Shown: positions 42,412 through 51,435, counted from the first letter of the stretch. The stretch is DNA of 64,000 nucleotides from Saprospiraceae bacterium (GCA_016720635.1 JADKKF010000002.1:565542-629541), one strand, 5' to 3'. Numbers and translations are program-made. The notes: a model not told the origin generated them from the sequence alone.

Positions 42412-42861
42412 TTATTTTTTGTCTTTAGTTGTTCGTAATGCAAGCAATTCTGTTGTATTGAGTAGTTTTTTAAAAGCTAATTTTTTAAGGCCGTTGTATA
42501 GAACTTTGTCACCTGTCCATAATGTTGCTTTAAGAAATTTGGTCAGTGCTACAAAATCGATATCATCGATATCAATTCCTTTTGCAATTTGTTCTGAAGC
42601 TATCCATGTTTCATCAGGTATTATTTCTTCATTAATAAATTTCAATTTTGAAAGGACTAAAGTGTAAGAAACAGTTAATTGCTGGTCTGATAATTTTGAT
42701 ATTTTTTTAAGCCTTTCCCAATGTTTTTGAATTTCATAACGCAAATAGTTGCAACTATAAAACTCAAAATGCTTGTCAGAGTTAAATAATAGGTCTCCAA
42801 TAGTGCTGTTAGAATTTAATAAAGCGCTGAAAATGATGTTTGTATCCACTACAATTTTCAT
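42412..42861 (-). CDS. PIN-domain ribonuclease toxin (VapC-like)
   Basis: 149 residues. The N-terminal MKIVVDTNIIFSALL is the PIN strand with the first catalytic Asp; IDIDDIDFVALTKFLKATLWTGDKVLYNGLKKL provides the further acidic residues (D-D-x-D and the WTGD turn). PIN toxins cut specific RNAs. The start overlaps the antitoxin's last codons by 4 bases, so they form one module. Confidence 0.88.
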   Translation of the reverse strand: MKIVVDTNIIFSALLNSNSTIGDLLFNSDKHFEFYSCNYLRYEIQKHWERLKKISKLSDQQLTVSYTLVLSKLKFINEEIIPDETWIASEQIAKGIDIDDIDFVALTKFLKATLWTGDKVLYNGLKKLAFKKLLNTTELLALRTTKDKK

Positions 42862-43061
42862 TTTACAAAACGGCTTTTATTTTTAAGCCACCAACCTTCT
42901 TTTACTTCCTTAACCAACGCTTCAACGTCTGATTGTTTAGCTTTTGATTTAGCTGTTGCTTCTTTATATGTCAAATAGTCTATCAAACATTGCAATCCCT
43001 CTGTATCAACATATGATGGAAGTCTGATAATAACTTCTTTATTAGTTCTTTCGATTACCAT
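42858..43061 (-). CDS. Antitoxin of the PIN-domain module
   Basis: 67 residues: IERTNKEVIIRLPSYVDTEGLQCLIDYLTYKEATAK, an N-terminal strand and helix expected for a small DNA-binding dimer, then a charged C-terminal helix (SDVEALVKEVKEGWWLKNKSRF) that would bind the toxin. Family not certain. Confidence 0.78.
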   Translation of the reverse strand: MVIERTNKEVIIRLPSYVDTEGLQCLIDYLTYKEATAKSKAKQSDVEALVKEVKEGWWLKNKSRFVK

Positions 43062-43133
43062 AACACTAAATAATTTGAATCAAAGTTACGAAATTAAACG
43101 GTTAGCATCAAACATTACTTGGTTTCCATAAAC

Positions 43134-43814
43134 TCAATCCCTACCTTCGAACCAAATGCTAATATCTTCCAGTTTTTCCTTCGATATATTAGGAACTAGG
43201 GCATTTTCGCTAGGATATCCCACGGGTAGGAGTAAGTAGGGTTTTTCGTTATCGGGACGGTTCAATATTTTTTGAAGGAAATTCATTGGGCTTGGTGTGT
43301 GGGTAAGCGTGGTCAAACCCGCCATGTGAATGGCGCTGATCAAAAACCCGCAGGCTATGCCAACCGATTCTGAGACGTAATAATTTTTTAATTGTGAGTT
43401 ATCCTCACTAAGGCGATAAGATTTTTTAAATACAACGATGAGCCAAGGTGCTTTTTCCAAAAACGGTTTTTCCCAATCTGTCCCAAGATGAGCCAGATCT
43501 TGTTTCCATGATTCGGGCATACGCCCGTTATAATTCTCGAACTCTTCCTTTTCAGCGGCGACTCTGATTTCTTTTTTTATTTTAGGATCGGAAATGGCTA
43601 CAAAAGTCCATGGTTGCATATTGGCTCCAGATGGTGCATTTGAGGCTATTTCTATGATTTTTTCAACGATGTTTTTAGGAACTGGTTTTTCTGAAAAATC
43701 ACGCACCGATCGACGTGTTATCATCTTATCATGAAAGCTGTTAATCTTGTTTTCTACTTCACCGATACTTGGATAATTATATACGAGTGGCTTGAAATCA
43801 GAGTCTCTCATCAT
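43134..43814 (-). CDS. Nitroreductase family flavoprotein
   Basis: 226 residues from the ATG at 43814, which overlaps the preceding gene's TGA in ATGATG. FMN-binding landmarks: MITRRSVRDFSEKPVP, EIASNAPSGANMQPWTFVAI, ESVGIACGFLISAIHMAGL and LLLPVGYPSENALVP. Reduces quinones, nitro compounds or related substrates with NAD(P)H; some relatives dehalogenate iodotyrosine. Coupled to the Mpo1-like gene. Confidence 0.9.
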   Translation of the reverse strand: MMRDSDFKPLVYNYPSIGEVENKINSFHDKMITRRSVRDFSEKPVPKNIVEKIIEIASNAPSGANMQPWTFVAISDPKIKKEIRVAAEKEEFENYNGRMPESWKQDLAHLGTDWEKPFLEKAPWLIVVFKKSYRLSEDNSQLKNYYVSESVGIACGFLISAIHMAGLTTLTHTPSPMNFLQKILNRPDNEKPYLLLPVGYPSENALVPNISKEKLEDISIWFEGRD

Positions 43815-44155
43815 TCTACGATACCGAATTTTTCCTTTGCGGATTTCATTTTTGAAGGCAATTGGCCAGTAATTGTATCCCAAGCCATGATAAAATCGCT
43901 CGCTAGGCTAAGTCCTGGATAAACGAAGGTTGCTGGTCGATTTTTTTCAAAGAAAAAATGTCCAATCCATGCAAAAAAATAACCACAAAAGACAGCACCA
44001 AGACAAAACCAAAATCTACCAGAAAACAAACCATATAAAAGCAGTAATACAGCAAAACAAGTTCCAATGAAATGTAGATATCTACTCGTATCATTTCTAT
44101 GTTCGGTCAAGTAGTAGGGATAAAAATCTTTGAGGCTTTTATATTTTTTTTCCAT
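43811..44155 (-). CDS. Mpo1/DUF962 family membrane protein
   Basis: 114 residues, two hydrophobic hairpins. N-terminal FYPYYLTEHRNDTSRYLHFIGTCFAV carries the conserved H-x-N-x3-R/H pattern, and the second helix ends AWIGHFFFEKNRPATFVYPGLSLASDF with the family's GHFFFEKNRPATF motif. Yeast Mpo1 is a dioxygenase in alpha-oxidation of 2-hydroxy fatty acids; bacterial members likely act on fatty acids too. Start overlaps nothing; its stop overlaps the nitroreductase start (ATGA). Confidence 0.87.
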   Translation of the reverse strand: MEKKYKSLKDFYPYYLTEHRNDTSRYLHFIGTCFAVLLLLYGLFSGRFWFCLGAVFCGYFFAWIGHFFFEKNRPATFVYPGLSLASDFIMAWDTITGQLPSKMKSAKEKFGIVE

Positions 44156-44351
44156 AAAAAATGTATTTAAAATGTAAGATTGTTATTTGAATTAATAAAA
44201 TTACAGATTTCTAAATAAATCAAATAAGTTTTCATTCGAATATTGTGCAAATTATCAAAAGCTGATACAAAATAAATGGAAAGTGCCAAGCGCAGACAAA
44301 TTTAATAATGAAAGTATAAAAGACCGCAATTAGAAAGAAAAATAATCTAAT

Positions 44352-44876
44352 TTATTTCCTATTCACCCATTTAATTGTTTTTTGTAGGGCAATACCTGTG
44401 ACAACCAAAACGACCATCAAAATTCCGAAATTAACAATGGACTTGAATACAGCCAGTGCAAGTATTGCTACTAAGCATAACGTTGGAATTTCATTAAACA
44501 TTCTCATTTGTAATGGTGTCATCGTACACTGATTTGAAGCCAAGGAATGGATTAATTTTCCACAATACCAATGATAATAAACGAGTCCTGAGACAAAAAT
44601 TAATTTACAAATCAACCAAGGGAAAAAGATATAACTTGGCTGGATCGCGACCATACAAGTTCCAAAGATCAAAGTTATAACCATGGCTGGATTCATGATG
44701 AATCGGTATAATTTGTGCTCCATTTGGCTGAACTGTGTCAACAATATTTGTCTTTCTGCCTCTGGTTTTGAGAATGCTTCTGTATGATAAACGAAAAGTC
44801 TCGGTAAATAAAATAGACCAGCAAACCAAGATATGGCTCCAATTAAATGTAATACCTTGAAAGTTAAAAAAAGCAT
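44352..44876 (-). CDS. hemJ: Protoporphyrinogen oxidase HemJ
   Basis: 174 residues, four to five helices. The N-terminal KVLHLIGAISWFAGLFYLPRLFVYHTEAF is the HemJ signature, with the conserved His, Arg and His; LIFVSGLVYYHWYCGKLIHSL and FNEIPTLCLVAILALAV follow. Oxidises protoporphyrinogen IX in the heme pathway, passing electrons to the quinone pool. Five bases after the M23 peptidase gene. CopD family proteins are related but lack the first motif. Confidence 0.92.
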   Translation of the reverse strand: MLFLTFKVLHLIGAISWFAGLFYLPRLFVYHTEAFSKPEAERQILLTQFSQMEHKLYRFIMNPAMVITLIFGTCMVAIQPSYIFFPWLICKLIFVSGLVYYHWYCGKLIHSLASNQCTMTPLQMRMFNEIPTLCLVAILALAVFKSIVNFGILMVVLVVTGIALQKTIKWVNRK

Positions 44877-44881
44877 GATTA

Positions 44882-45859
44882 CTAGTCAAATGATTTGTTT
44901 GAAAGCCCAGCCTTACGCACCAATTGTTCGTATTGAGAAGGAGTCAGACCATCCATGCAATACTTGATCGGATCTACAGCATTGCCATTGAAATGAACTT
45001 CATAGTGTAAATGTGGAGCAGTCGAAGTCCCTGTACTCCCTACATACCCAATAAGCTGCCCTTTTTTAACAACTTGACCTGCCTTTACTTTGGTGCCGCT
45101 CATATGGCCATAAAGTGTCTGATATTTATATCCGTGGTCAATCACTACATGCAAACCATAACCAGAACCCGATTGGCCAGATTTTAAGACGCGACCATTG
45201 CCCGTTGCACGTATGGGTGTCCCGTGGGGTACATTGAAGTCAAGGCCTGCGTGCATCCTTAAGATTTTGTGAATTGGATGGACCCTCATGCCAAATCCTG
45301 ATAACTGATCGAGATTGTCTTCATTCATGACCACAGGCTTGATAGATGGCATCGAGGAAATATAGTTTTCTCGCTGATTGGCAAGGATTTGCAAGGAATC
45401 CAAGGATTTTATTTGTAGGCCTATCCGTCGTTCGAGGTCATCGGTTTTGAACAATAGGTCTTTTAGTAGAGCACCAATATTTGGGTAAGAATTTAGGTCT
45501 TGGTATTTTTCGTATTTATTCGAACCTCCGCCCCACCTGTTTTCATCTATAGGACTGACACCAAAAATATTTCGATAGACCTTTGCGTCACGAAGTTGAA
45601 TTTCATTGATTTGTCTCGAATAATAGTCTAATTTGTTTTGAACGGAGTTGGTATGGTACTTCATCGTTTCTAATTCACGAAGAAGTGCCTGTTCTTTTTG
45701 AGAGGGAAAAAGCCTTTGATACAATGCAGATACAAATACACTTGAAATAATAATACCTGAAAGTATGCCAATACCATTTATAAATCGGTCTCTCCAGCTA
45801 CGAACGAATTTTTCGTAACTGAGTGTTTTAGGATTATATACATACCTTTCCTTTTTCAT
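44882..45859 (-). CDS. M23 family cell-wall metallopeptidase
   Basis: 325 residues. One N-terminal membrane helix (ILSGIIISSVFVSALY at about 32-48), a coiled-coil stretch (EQALLRELETMKYHTNSVQNKLDY), and a C-terminal LytM domain with zinc ligands in MRVHPIHKILRMHAGLDFNVP and HLHYEVHFNG. Cuts peptide cross-links in peptidoglycan or activates amidases; all metal ligands are present so it should be active. Periplasmic face of the inner membrane. Confidence 0.93.
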   Translation of the reverse strand: MKKERYVYNPKTLSYEKFVRSWRDRFINGIGILSGIIISSVFVSALYQRLFPSQKEQALLRELETMKYHTNSVQNKLDYYSRQINEIQLRDAKVYRNIFGVSPIDENRWGGGSNKYEKYQDLNSYPNIGALLKDLLFKTDDLERRIGLQIKSLDSLQILANQRENYISSMPSIKPVVMNEDNLDQLSGFGMRVHPIHKILRMHAGLDFNVPHGTPIRATGNGRVLKSGQSGSGYGLHVVIDHGYKYQTLYGHMSGTKVKAGQVVKKGQLIGYVGSTGTSTAPHLHYEVHFNGNAVDPIKYCMDGLTPSQYEQLVRKAGLSNKSFD

Positions 45860-45966
45860 TGACTATTGATACCAAAAGTAATCACGAAAATAGGCTAAAA
45901 TGTTGAATTGAGAGAAATTTTTTCCAATCAAAACCCCAAAATGAATTGATAGTCAATATTTTTAAA

Positions 45967-45996
45967 AGAAAAAGCCTCACAAAAAAACTGCAAGGC
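45967..45996 (-). terminator. Terminator after the GIN-domain gene
   Basis: On the minus strand GCCTTGC (45990-45996) pairs with GTGAGGC (45974-45980) with G-T pairs, followed by a T-rich tract; about 90 bases after the stop of the upstream minus-strand gene. Confidence 0.62.
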
Positions 45997-46087
45997 CTTC
46001 GAAAAGTAAAATTTTGGTAATCTTCAAAAAATGAAGTTTTCAACTTAGATTCGCATTAGAATCTATGGTTATAGTTAGTTTTTGTGG

Positions 46088-46738
46088 TTAAGGTCTTTGG
46101 ACCAATTCTGTGTTTTTATACATTACATTCTCGTGAAACTGTAGATTTAGTCTTTTTTTACCACCTTCTACTATATTGAGGTGATCGATAAGAATATTCT
46201 CGCCAGTAAGGGTACCTAGGCCTACGTTTTCATAGTCTAATTCATTGATATGGCCATCCAAATATAAATCTCCAGCATTTACAACCAATGCATTGATTTT
46301 GTCGCTTTCAACCTGCAATTGTATCGTTTCAGAGCTGTTGGCGTTTACTCGCAAATCATCTAATTTTATAGTGAAGGGAGTTCTTAATTTTGTGTTTCCA
46401 TGGACTTCAATTTCGGAGATATTTTCGACTGCGATTCTTACTTTTTGTCTGCCTCCTTTACTTTTTGAAGTTGATTTTAATACCAAAACGCCATTATTTA
46501 TACGGTATTCAAAATCATTTTTGTCAAAAATGTGGGTATCATAGGAAATAGATGAAGTTTCTTCCTGCAATAATGTAATGTCAAAGTCGCCGTCAATGAA
46601 AATAGAATGAAAGTGAAGATTTTCAATTTTTTTAGTTTCAGAAATAAAAAAGGGAGTGATGGTTGAGCCAGAAACCGTGGATGAACCAAATACCATTAAT
46701 CCAAAAAACAAAATTAAATTTGGGATTAAATTTTTCAT
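46088..46738 (-). CDS. GIN-domain (DUF2807) putative adhesin-head protein
   Basis: 216 residues. Signal peptide (LIPNLILFFGLMVFGSSTVSG), then the right-handed beta-solenoid typical of DUF2807: FHSIFIDGDFDITLLQEE, the repeating DLRVNANSSETIQLQVESDKINALVVNAGDLYLDG and IDHLNIVEGGKKRLNLQF. Found widely in Bacteroidota, exported or lipid-anchored; role unknown. The 539-base gap upstream holds another gene's promoter. Confidence 0.85.
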   Translation of the reverse strand: MKNLIPNLILFFGLMVFGSSTVSGSTITPFFISETKKIENLHFHSIFIDGDFDITLLQEETSSISYDTHIFDKNDFEYRINNGVLVLKSTSKSKGGRQKVRIAVENISEIEVHGNTKLRTPFTIKLDDLRVNANSSETIQLQVESDKINALVVNAGDLYLDGHINELDYENVGLGTLTGENILIDHLNIVEGGKKRLNLQFHENVMYKNTELVQRP

Positions 46739-47008
46739 AATATATATAATTTATTTTAACTGTAAAAATCAGAATATCAATCGTATAAGAAAAAATGATT
46801 CAATTTTATTGGATCGAAAGTGATTAATTTACATTTAAATTTCCAACTTAATCCAAATTGGCTGTATTATACGATATTATATTCTGTACATTTATACAAA
46901 CGAAACTTAGTTACAATTAGTTGCACAGGTTGCGAAAAAAAATCAAAAATTAACATATTATATTTTGCCATGAAGCATAATAAGGTATTCGCTTAAAATA
47001 ATATTTTG
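46739..47008. other. AT-rich intergenic stretch without recognisable features
   Basis: Left part of the 538-base gap between the divergent GIN-domain and coiled-coil genes. I see no ORF, hairpin or repeat; it probably carries the GIN gene's promoter, which I could not place. Confidence 0.5.
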
Positions 47009-47038
47009 TTTTGTGGTTAAAAAATTTATTTATTTTTG
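47009..47038 (+). promoter_or_regulatory. Promoter of the coiled-coil gene
   Basis: TTTTG (47009-47013), 17 bases, TATTTTTG (47031-47038). The next start codon is 47277, implying a 5' UTR of about 235 bases. Confidence 0.5.
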
Positions 47039-47138
47039 GAAACCAACTTCGATGCTTTTACTTAATTGTACCATTTTTATGGGAACACTAGAGATATTTT
47101 TTATAAATAAAAAGTCGATTTATCAACATTTTGAATTC

Positions 47139-47178
47139 ATCTCAAAGGATTGTAACTGAAAGCAGTTTGCCATGAGAT
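47139..47178 (+). promoter_or_regulatory. Nested hairpin in the long 5' UTR
   Basis: Outer stem ATCTCA (47139-47144) / TGAGAT (47173-47178), inner stem AACTG (47154-47158) / CAGTT (47163-47167) with an AAAG loop. Lies about 100 bases before the start codon; no terminator follows, so a role in stability or translation is more likely than attenuation. Confidence 0.4.
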
Positions 47179-47276
47179 AATCAAGAAAATTTCTAATATT
47201 GTAAGAATTTCATTAATTATTTGGTAATTTATATTCTATTCTTTATTTTTAACCCCAATCCAAATTTCCTTTTGAG

Positions 47277-50132
47277 ATGAAGTATATAATTTTTATTATC
47301 TTTTATTTTTGCGCGAACTCCATTAGTTTTGAATGTCGGGCTCAAAATTGTACTGGGAAAATAAAAGAAAGTCAAGTGGTGGGTACGATTCACTTTTTGA
47401 GTACAAATAAGGTATTCATCCTAAAGAGACCGACATATTCCTACCAAATTGCCTTTGTTTCAGATGGTGAGGGTGTGAGTGCCGACATAACTTCACTCAT
47501 GGGAGATAGACTCGAATTTGGTGACGAAATTATTTTTCAAGACAATTCCAATAAAAGACTTAATTATTACTTCGTTGATCACCTAAATAAATCCAATTCT
47601 ACTCAAGCCAACTCTACGAATAAGATTAGGCTTACTATGGATGATCTGAAATGGCTGATTTCAGGTGAAATTAATGCATTTTATGTAAAGAAAGGCGATC
47701 AAAAGGAGATGAAAAAATTTACTTTGTTGGCAGAAAATTCAGCTGATTTGGTGTACTTGGGTAGATGTTTTATGTCCACAATGGATCTTGCCAAGGTGGA
47801 GCAAGTGTCTAATGCAAAAAGTAAGCTCATCTCATTTCAGTCGCGAGATAATTCTCAAGCAAGCAGCAATAGTGGAAGTTTTTCTAAACCAGGGGGTCCG
47901 GGACAAAGCCAAGCTACTGATTCAGAATTGACAGATTTGAGAAAACAGTTGGCAGAATTGAAACAAAGATTGCGAGAAGAAATTAAAATCGAATCTGAAA
48001 AAGCGGATAAAGTCAAAGCTCAATTGGTTGAGGACTTGAGTGAATCCCGCAGAAAAGCCAATGAACAAAAAAATGTTTATTCTCAAGAAATTATAGAAGC
48101 AAGAAAGAAATCGCTTGAAGAAATTGAAAAAATTCGGAAAGAACAATCAAATTTTTTGCAAGCACAAAAAAATAATTTTAGCAATGAAGCACAAAGATTG
48201 GACAGTGTGCTTATGGCTCGTAGGGCTGAGATAGCTTTAGAGATAGAAAAGGCCAAACTTTTAGGGGAGGAAAAGATTTTAGCTATACGCAAACAGACCG
48301 AATCAGAAATTTTAGAAATTCAAAAATCTAAAACGGGAGTCAAGCAGGAATATGCTGACGAAATAGCTAATGCTCGATCAGCTGCAAATGCTGAATTGTT
48401 AAAAATTAGGGAAGAAACTGCGGAGCAGATGAAAAATATTCAAGCCATGTCCGCAGAATTTAAGAATAAAAATGCAAATGATGTGGACTATTCACAGAAA
48501 ACTGCAGGTGAAAAAATTCGAACCATAATGCAAGAAACTGCCCAAAAAATTAATGAGATTCGAGAAAAAAATGTCCTAGAAAAAGAAAGGTTGGCTACGG
48601 AATTGGCAACCATAAGATTGAAAAATGGGGAAGAACTTGCAAAAGTAGCCGAGACTCAGTCACGTCAAGTAGCACTTTTGCGTGAAAATTTTGAAAATGA
48701 AAAAAATAAAATAGCCACAGATATTCAATTGGCAAGGGAAAAAGGTGCAGAAAAAGTAGTCCAAAATAACGAAAATTTGGAGCAGATTCAAAAAAAGCAA
48801 AATGAAGCCATAGTGAGAACTAAAGCTCAAGCTGATTCTGCAATGGCTGCAATTCATAAGCAAAATGCTGAGTATCAAAGTAAATGGCTACAACAAATCG
48901 AACTCCAACGAAAAAGAGCCGATTCTGTTAAAACTGCCATCACAAATGATGCTGTAACCGCCAAACAAAAAATGAATCTCGTGATAGAGAGCCAAAAAAA
49001 GAGCACAGATAGCACCATCATGGCCTTAAAAAGCAAAGAGTTAATGTTTGTGCAAAAAAATGCAAGGTTTTTGGATAGCCTTAAGCGCAAATTGGCTGAG
49101 GATGTCGCCCAGCAAGAAAAAGCCATCAATCTAAAACGAGAGGCACTCAGCAAGTCTATGGACTCCTCGGCTGTAGCCTACAAAAAACAATTGGACAAAT
49201 CGATTGAAAATTCGGTGGCTGAAGAAAGGAAAATCGAAGATGATAAAAAGAAGCGCATCACTGAGATAAAAGCTGATAATAAGAACCCTTCCAATAATAT
49301 TCCGCAGAAAGAAGCTGGATTCAACAAAGAAGCCGCAGCCGAGGATATCGCTACTGCTCGCAAAGAGTTTACACAAAAAAAGTTATCCTTAGAAAAAGAT
49401 TTATTGGAAATGCAAAAGCAACTGAACGATAGCATTTTCCGCACGCAACTTAGAAATGCCGAAAGGCTCAAACTCTTGACTGAAACGTATCAAAGAGATC
49501 AAATGCTACTGCAAGAGATGATGTCAAGACGCGAAGACTCTATGAGAAATATTCTATCACAAATGCAGATCAACCATGCTGAAGATGTCAATAGGCTGAA
49601 ACTGTCTCACCTCTCTACCTCAGATTCGCTTACCCAAGTCATTTCACATGAAAAGCAAAAGGCCCAACAAGAAATTATGAAGAACTTTGAAATGGCAGCG
49701 GAAGAAGTAGAAACGATCAAGATTCAAAAGGAAGAGGCAATCAAAGAAGAAGACCAAAAATACCAAAAGGCAAAAGATAGCCTTGCCACAGAACTGAATC
49801 AGGTCCAACAGAAATTTAGTGTAGAATTAGAAAATTTGAGGAAAGAGAATTTAAAAGAAAAAGAAAAACTTGTCCTAGAGCTTCAAAACGAAAAGACCAA
49901 AATAGACAAATATGGTGACGAAGAGAGGGATAAGATGGAAGCTGAATTAACTGCACAGAAAAAGACGATTACCGAAGAACTAAAGACTGCTAAGGATGCT
50001 GCAAATAAAGAATTTGAGGCTGTAAGGGCTGCTAACACAGAAAAATTGGATCAATTATTGCAAAAAATCAAAGAAGAGGAGGAAAATTTGAAGAAAATCC
50101 AGGAAGAAGTTAAGAAAGCTAGAAAGGATTAG
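47277..50132 (+). CDS. Giant exported coiled-coil protein
   Basis: 951 residues. N-terminal signal peptide (KYIIFIIFYFCANSISFECRAQ), a globular part to about residue 190 with LKRPTYSYQIAFVSDGEGVSAD and two Cys, a Ser/Gly/Pro-rich linker (SQASSNSGSFSKPGGPGQSQ), then about 740 residues of nearly unbroken heptad-type sequence rich in E, K, Q, A and I with no Pro except around 675 (KNPSNNIPQKEAG). If a continuous coil, it would be roughly 100 nm long. No membrane anchor or sorting domain at the C-terminus. Not a recognised family; may be a periplasmic strut or filament. Confidence 0.88.
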   Translation: MKYIIFIIFYFCANSISFECRAQNCTGKIKESQVVGTIHFLSTNKVFILKRPTYSYQIAFVSDGEGVSADITSLMGDRLEFGDEIIFQDNSNKRLNYYFVDHLNKSNSTQANSTNKIRLTMDDLKWLISGEINAFYVKKGDQKEMKKFTLLAENSADLVYLGRCFMSTMDLAKVEQVSNAKSKLISFQSRDNSQASSNSGSFSKPGGPGQSQATDSELTDLRKQLAELKQRLREEIKIESEKADKVKAQLVEDLSESRRKANEQKNVYSQEIIEARKKSLEEIEKIRKEQSNFLQAQKNNFSNEAQRLDSVLMARRAEIALEIEKAKLLGEEKILAIRKQTESEILEIQKSKTGVKQEYADEIANARSAANAELLKIREETAEQMKNIQAMSAEFKNKNANDVDYSQKTAGEKIRTIMQETAQKINEIREKNVLEKERLATELATIRLKNGEELAKVAETQSRQVALLRENFENEKNKIATDIQLAREKGAEKVVQNNENLEQIQKKQNEAIVRTKAQADSAMAAIHKQNAEYQSKWLQQIELQRKRADSVKTAITNDAVTAKQKMNLVIESQKKSTDSTIMALKSKELMFVQKNARFLDSLKRKLAEDVAQQEKAINLKREALSKSMDSSAVAYKKQLDKSIENSVAEERKIEDDKKKRITEIKADNKNPSNNIPQKEAGFNKEAAAEDIATARKEFTQKKLSLEKDLLEMQKQLNDSIFRTQLRNAERLKLLTETYQRDQMLLQEMMSRREDSMRNILSQMQINHAEDVNRLKLSHLSTSDSLTQVISHEKQKAQQEIMKNFEMAAEEVETIKIQKEEAIKEEDQKYQKAKDSLATELNQVQQKFSVELENLRKENLKEKEKLVLELQNEKTKIDKYGDEERDKMEAELTAQKKTITEELKTAKDAANKEFEAVRAANTEKLDQLLQKIKEEEENLKKIQEEVKKARKD

Positions 50133-50241
50133 ATAATTAGGAAATTATATTTTTGATTCGGTAATTTTCACCACCTAATTTATATTATATTTGGATTTAA
50201 AAAAAATCTTGTATAATTATACATATATTTGGCAATAAGTG

Positions 50242-50249
50242 TAATTTTG
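50242..50249 (+). promoter_or_regulatory. Candidate -7 box of the DUF3276 gene
   Basis: TAATTTTG, 25 bases before the GTG start at 50275; -33 element not clear. Confidence 0.42.
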
Positions 50250-50274
50250 TATCACAATATTAAAATGAACAATA

Positions 50275-50622
50275 GTGGAAAAAGATTCATTTGCCCCTAG
50301 ACAGGACACTGTATATTCAAAGAAATTGCGTGCAGGAAAAAAGAGAACCTATTTTTTTGATGTTAAGAAAACAAAGGGTGACGATTATTATGTCGTACTA
50401 ACTGAAAGCGCAAGGAGGCCTGATGGAAGCTCAGAAAGGCACAAAATTTTTGTTTATAAAGAAGATTTCAATAGATTTGTTCAAGGCTTGAATGAAGTTG
50501 TGGATCACGTAAAAACAGAATTAATGCCACACGTCGATTATGACGAATTTACTAGAAGACAAGAGGAGTGGGAGGCCAGAAATCAGGAAGAAAAACACGG
50601 CGACAGCGACCTTTCTTGGTAA
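50275..50622 (+). CDS. DUF3276 / PUR-alpha-like nucleic acid-binding protein
   Basis: 115 residues, GTG start. The PUR-repeat pattern is clear: TVYSKKLRAGKKRTYFFDVKKTKGDDYYVVLTESARRPDGSSERHKIFVYKEDFNRFVQGLNEVVDHV, one whirly-like beta-alpha unit that dimerises, followed by an acidic tail. Homologues bind single-stranded DNA/RNA. Conserved in Bacteroidota and spirochaetes. Followed 111 bases later by an RRM protein, making a small eukaryote-like RNA-binding pair. Confidence 0.9.
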   Translation: MEKDSFAPRQDTVYSKKLRAGKKRTYFFDVKKTKGDDYYVVLTESARRPDGSSERHKIFVYKEDFNRFVQGLNEVVDHVKTELMPHVDYDEFTRRQEEWEARNQEEKHGDSDLSW

Positions 50623-50733
50623 TTTTTTTTATTTTATTGTCCTTTTCTATTTATTTTTTCGCAATTACTTAATTATTTTCAAATCGAATATTTTATTTTT
50701 ATTTTTCTCAAATTTTAAACATTATTTTTATTA

Positions 50734-51435
50734 ATGAACATTTATGTAGGTAATGTCGATTTTGCGGTCGGCGAACGGGAGCTAGTTTCTCTTTTTATTA
50801 CTTATGGAGACGTTGATACCATCAAAATCATCTCCGACAAAGTTACTGGAAAAAACAAAGGTTATTGCTTCATCACCATGCCCAATGATGCCGAAGCGAA
50901 TGCAGCCATCAATGCCCTGAATGGCACAGAATTTGAGGGAAGAAACCTCGTTGTGAAAGAGGCCAAACCTGCTGAAGAGCGCACCAACGATAACAACCAA
51001 AGACCGTATAATCAAGGTCCTCGTCGTGAAGGTGGCTACAATCAACGTGAAGGCGGATACACTCCTAGAGGTGGTGGATACCAAAATCAGCAAAGATCTG
51101 GCAATTATCAACCAAGAGATGGCGGATACAATCCTAGAGGTGGTGGATATCAAAACCAACAAAGGCCAGGAAATTATCAACCAAGAGATGGAAACTATCA
51201 ACCTCGAGACAATAATAATTATAGGCCACGTCAAGATGGTGATTTTAATAATTACAACCCTCGTCGCGAAGACAATCCTGGTTTTAGAAGACCTTATACT
51301 CCTTACAATAATGAAGGCCCTAGACCAGAAGGTGGTTCCCGTCCAAGAAAGCCTTTTGTACCACGAGATCAACAACCTATACAGCCACGAGATAATGATC
51401 AGGATAGAAACAACAACGATGGCTCAGAATCTTAA
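50734..51435 (+). CDS. RRM RNA-binding protein with RG/Q-rich disordered tail
   Basis: 233 residues. One RRM (1-80) with RNP2 IYVGNV and RNP1 KGYCFITM. The remaining ~150 residues are low-complexity: repeats such as GGYNPRGGGYQNQQRPGNYQPRDG, with about a dozen RG/RP/RD boxes plus Tyr, Asn and Gln. Single-RRM proteins with short glycine-rich tails are known in cyanobacteria and Bacteroidota; this tail is long and its R/Y/G/Q composition is that of eukaryotic condensate-forming proteins. DNA repeats underlie it (51055-51190). Confidence 0.92.
   Translation: MNIYVGNVDFAVGERELVSLFITYGDVDTIKIISDKVTGKNKGYCFITMPNDAEANAAINALNGTEFEGRNLVVKEAKPAEERTNDNNQRPYNQGPRREGGYNQREGGYTPRGGGYQNQQRSGNYQPRDGGYNPRGGGYQNQQRPGNYQPRDGNYQPRDNNNYRPRQDGDFNNYNPRREDNPGFRRPYTPYNNEGPRPEGGSRPRKPFVPRDQQPIQPRDNDQDRNNNDGSES

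Noticed and set aside
51055..51190. Tandem DNA repeat in the RRM gene as an independent repeat element
   Set aside because: It is explained by the repeated GGY/PRG/NYQ protein units and stays in frame.
50782..51375. 197-residue open frame antisense to the RRM gene
   Set aside because: Composition is a mirror of the RG-rich repeats (I, S, R, T runs), no start signal, and the RRM frame is clearly real.
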